DNA of 45,910 bases. Source: Theristus sp. LFF4_11 (lineage: Eukaryota > Nematoda > Chromadorea > Monhysterida > Xyalidae). Position numbers and translations under genes: made by a program. Shown piece by piece: positions 39,001 to 45,910 of this stretch. The notes under the pieces are model-generated. The model was not told where the DNA came from, did no database searches, and was given only the letters and a program-made list of their open reading frames with translations. The DNA lies in contig JASANC010001323.1 of NCBI GenBank assembly GCA_030248135.1, forward strand, positions 1 through 45,910, in the 5' to 3' direction. How positions within the stretch are numbered: the first letter of the stretch is position 1; every line of letters begins with the position of its first letter.

Positions 39001-40708
39001 ACTCGTTGGCCGCGTTGGCATTGGCAACTGAGCCGCCAAGTGACGAACTTTTGAAACGCAAACCGTACGGCCGCAACAAGGCGCTGATCTCACGGACAAT
39101 GGCGAAGAACATACTCGGCCATGCCGTCTATCAACTGACCATTCTACTGTTGCTCTTGTATCTTGGTGCGCTCAAACAGAACGTTTCCCCAGTAGTTCCG
39201 CTTTTTTCAGTGAGTTGATCTTCTTTTGTAAATACAAAACAGGCGACCGGTTCCTGTCGATTGACAGCGGCCGCTACGCGAGGCACCCGACGCAGCACAT
39301 GACCGTCATCTTCCACGCGTTCGTCATGATGACGCTGTTCAATGAAATAAACGCCAGAAAGATACACGGCGAACGCAACGTCTTCAAGGTGCGGTGCATG
39401 CACACACAAAAAGGCTGCAGTGATGTGCGGCATGACCGAACGCAGTCCTTGTGCTCTCCATCAACGCGTGATCAGTCGCACACTGGCACGAGAATTGTAT
39501 GTCTGAGATTTGAATTCTTTTCCAATGCAGAATATTTTCACCAACCCAATCTTCTGCGCCATCTGGCTGGTCACCATCGTGCTGCAAGGCTTGATCGTTC
39601 AATTCGGTGGCCTCTGGTTTTCGACGGCGCCGCTCAACCTCGAGCAATGGATGTGGTGCATTTTGCTCGGCGTCAGCAGTCTTCTCTGGGGGCAGGTCAG
39701 CGCCCGACAAGTTTTTTCAATTTCAGTTTTAAAAGGATTGAACGTATTATATTCAGAACTGTGCGAATCAAAATCCCCCTGCGATTGTTGTTCAAAACCA
39801 CCGAGAAAACTTCAAGGACATTCCTGACTTAAAAATGAATTGGTGGAACTAGGGAAACGCATTTGGGAACTTTTTGAGTGCACACAATCGAACAGAATAA
39901 AAATGATCCCAATTTTTACTGCCAAATGCAGGTGATCACAACAATTCCATCAAAGAGACTGCCAAGCCAGATGAAAGTCGGCACTGTCGCTCCCGACGAC
40001 GTCGACGAACAGAGAGACGCAAAACTGCTCTGGATTAGGAGTGTCCGCAGAATACAAGCACAGGTACGCTACGAATTGGGAGGGGACTGGTAATTTGGGG
40101 AGCAGAATGGAGCGACTACTTTAGGAACACTGATTACCGGGATGTATAAAATACTACACTACTTTCTGTCATCACGAAAAGGCAATCGTAAAAGTCAAAA
40201 CCGGCAAGGGAGAGATACAATAATAATGCAGGGATACAATAAAAGCCAAGTCAAGCTCCAAGGTGATTGTTGAAATCACTAGAATTCATATATTTTTTGT
40301 TTTAAACTTTATGAAAAAATATTTACCGGTACAAAACAAATCTCTGCATTCAGATGGCCGTGGTGAGTGCGTTCAAGGACCATCTGCCGTATGAGTACCG
40401 TGGGGCGGCACACGTGTCGCGTTTGAATTCATTCACTCTGCCAAACAGCGACACGGCCACAACGGGCAAGTTGCTAAGCCTTTTGGCACATACATCAGCC
40501 CAGCACGTAAGAATGTCAGTAATAGAATTAAGGTCAACAACAAACGCACAACGGCATTCTTTGTGTAAACGCAGCAGCTTTGTTCTAATTCTGTTTATTT
40601 TGATTTATTTGTGCAGAAAACGGTTTCTCGGAGATTCCAATCAGCGCCGCAGTGACTGTTGAACACCCACAGGAGCCGACGCCGATGGAAACGGTGACGA
40701 CCGTGTAG
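30031..40708 (+). CDS. plasma-membrane calcium-transporting ATPase (PMCA, P2B-type), 24 exons
   Basis: PMCA pumps Ca2+ out of the cell using ATP. Exons: 30031-30138, 30503-30679, 30934-31165, 31329-31442, 31677-31802, 32249-32383, 32588-32704, 34181-34386, 34563-34695, 34931-35031, 35264-35404, 35531-35634, 35756-35884, 36243-36360, 36611-36786, 36914-37060, 38229-38304, 38521-38727, 38967-39165, 39243-39388, 39531-39695, 39932-40063, 40354-40506, then a last exon from 40617 or 40634. All junctions keep phase. Motifs in order: two TM helices in exon 3, actuator SSLTGES (exon 5), PEGLPLAV in TM4 (exon 8), phosphorylation site [11 protein letters not shown] (exon 9), GNKTECG (exon 11), TKGASE (exon 12), [14 protein letters not shown] (exon 15), [11 protein letters not shown] (exon 17), [16 protein letters not shown] (exon 19), [16 protein letters not shown] (exon 20), and a calmodulin-binding tail [13 protein letters not shown]+MAVVSAF split across exons 22-23. 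With the 40634 acceptor the protein is 1138 aa and ends ETVTTV, a PDZ-type end; with 40617 it ends after 12 other residues (stop at 40653). Intron 4 is GC-AG. Confidence 0.95.
31855..31974. mobile_element. hAT-type MITE in PMCA intron 5
   Basis: A 120 bp element starting TAGGGATGTTGCG and ending CGCAACATCCCTA (exact inverse over 11-13 bases). It is flanked by perfect 8-bp duplications GTTAAGAG at 31847-31854 and 31975-31982. The 8-bp duplication and TAGGG termini fit the hAT superfamily. The interior is a G/C-rich imperfect palindrome around CCCGCAC/GTGCGGG. It has no coding content. Confidence 0.85.
32882..34140. repeat. 84-copy tandem array of a 15-bp CCAAT-containing unit in PMCA intron 7
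   Basis: The unit is CACCCAATCAGTRTG with R = A or G. The first four units span 32882-32940 (one is 14 bp), then 80 uninterrupted 15-bp units run 32941-34140. Apart from the A/G site the units are essentially identical. Degenerate relatives (CACCAAATCAG, CACCCAATGACC) lie just upstream from about 32777, suggesting where the array grew. The A/G states are not random: blocks recur (see findings). All reading frames except one stay open across the array because the unit is a multiple of three without stops; these ORFs are not evidence of coding. Confidence 0.97.
35046..35204. mobile_element. small TIR element with TA duplication in PMCA intron 10
   Basis: A 159 bp block with ends CCGAAGATGAC and GTCATCTTCGA (imperfect inverse at the first base), flanked by TA at 35044-35045 and 35205-35206. 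The interior has C-rich runs (CCCCCATCCCCC, CCCCCCCCCCTACGGG). No coding content. A diverged copy sits at the matching place in the inverted arm (about 45180-45335). Confidence 0.6.
37092..38162. mobile_element. ~1.07 kb TIR transposon remnant with transposase N-terminus in PMCA intron 16
   Basis: Long inverted repeats of roughly 230 bp: the left end begins CAGGGTGAGCCAAAAAAAAG at 37092 and the right end is its near inverse ending CCACCCTG at 38162. TA flanks both ends (37090-37091, 38163-38164). Between the repeats, 37608-37799 (+) encodes a 63-codon fragment with [10 protein letters not shown] and [18 protein letters not shown], typical of the helix-turn-helix DNA-binding N-terminus of IS630/Tc1/mariner-like transposases. 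The catalytic domain is absent, so the element is non-autonomous. The same insertion is present in the inverted arm. Confidence 0.8.
37608..37799 (+). pseudogene. truncated transposase (HTH N-terminus only)
   Basis: A 63-codon frame inside the 37092-38162 element. It reads like the first helix-turn-helix of mariner-related transposases (WTAEQR, then QFCKRFN and a [10 protein letters not shown] recognition-helix-like segment). It stops before any DDE/DDD catalytic region could appear. An identical reading occurs on the minus strand at 42587-42778 in the inverted copy. Confidence 0.65.
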
Positions 40709-41302
40709 CCACAGGCTGCAAGCTCTGCCCCATCAACATCCAAGGCACACATGCCACACACTCGCAGTTTTGGCTCCAGCGTTTTTTCCTCAGCGCATTT
40801 TATGATACATGATGAAGACGTTTTTAACGATTCGGTGATGAAAAGAAACTGACAACAGGTTCATGAATGTTCGGCGTGTAGCGTTTCTCTGGCTGTACAA
40901 ATTTATGTGCGCTGAATGTTTTCCTTGTTCATCCCGAAAAACGTTACTCAACGTTTAACGCAACGCCAACAGTCGGTAAACGTTGCGTAACGTTTTCTCA
41001 GTATTTTTTTTATTGGTGTTCCTGAGAATTCTCAACGGTGTTGCCATAGTGCACGTTTGCCAAATTTCACAGAATTCTAAGTTCTTAGTTTTAAGTATTT
41101 TTTCGATTTTTTTCGGTTGTTTTGACATAAAAATGTAGCTGTGCTGAGAAAAGATACATGTTGTATGATATTGTGCATTTGAAAAACGGCGTACTGCAGT
41201 AAAATCAGTAAATTTAGTGTTGTGCATGCGTTCAGAAGCGTGTACTTGTTCGGGATATCGATTGATCTTACGCTGTCATTGCATTCACCTTTGTACACTG
41301 CA
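39093..41302. other. single-copy spacer between the arms of the inverted duplication
   Basis: About 2.2 kb present only once. It carries the end of PMCA exon 19, exons 20-24 and about 600 bp of 3' flank. From 40709 to 41302 no gene is seen; the flank includes the near-repeat AACGTT/CAACGTTTAACGCAACG around 40940-41000. Confidence 0.8.

Positions 41303-45910
<4,608 letters not shown>

Overview
This is a eukaryotic, intron-rich window. It carries three well-supported protein genes plus a fourth, divergent receptor gene. The architecture (introns of about 50-400 bp with some larger ones, almost all GT-AG, and a secreted protein built from lustrin-type and EB-like Cys repeats) and the protein sequences fit an invertebrate animal, most likely a nematode. 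I cannot name the species. No prokaryotic, viral, rRNA or confident tRNA gene is visible.

Layout. 1-2870: repeat-rich, with poly-A/T and poly-C tracts and two direct copies of a ~180 bp element; the second copy ends about 87 bp before a start codon. 2875-8321 (+): a 16-exon gene for translation initiation factor eIF2A, reconstructed as 553 residues. 8833-10743 (-): a convergent 4-exon gene for a divergent seven-transmembrane receptor, 429 residues. 10744-16573: about 5.8 kb with no recognisable gene but one clear TIR element with a TA duplication (13028-13466). 16574-25904 (+): a roughly 27-exon gene for a secreted Cys-rich protein of about 1295 residues. It has a signal peptide, two chitin-binding-like modules and a long run of lustrin-like Cys repeats, most encoded one per symmetric phase-1 exon; its last intron is a ~1 kb minisatellite. 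25905-30030: no gene seen. 30031-40708 (+): a 24-exon plasma-membrane Ca2+ ATPase (PMCA) gene with all P-type ATPase motifs, a calmodulin-binding tail, a GC-AG intron, an 84-copy 15-bp CCAAT-bearing tandem array in intron 7, and several small DNA transposons in its introns. 41303-45910 (-): a near-identical inverted copy of PMCA intron 8 to part of exon 19. It runs off the window edge and carries a nonsense change and frameshifts.

The genes do not form a pathway: eIF2A acts in translation, the receptor in signalling, the Cys-rich protein outside the cell, and PMCA in Ca2+ export. The most notable features are structural: the 4.6 kb inverted duplication whose divergence clusters at its inner edge, the CCAAT array with an A/G higher-order pattern, the one-exon-one-repeat gene, and the transposon insertions with intact target-site duplications. 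Exon coordinates were worked out by hand from reading frame, phase and splice sites; the eIF2A, receptor and Cys-rich exon sums each come out as exact multiples of three.
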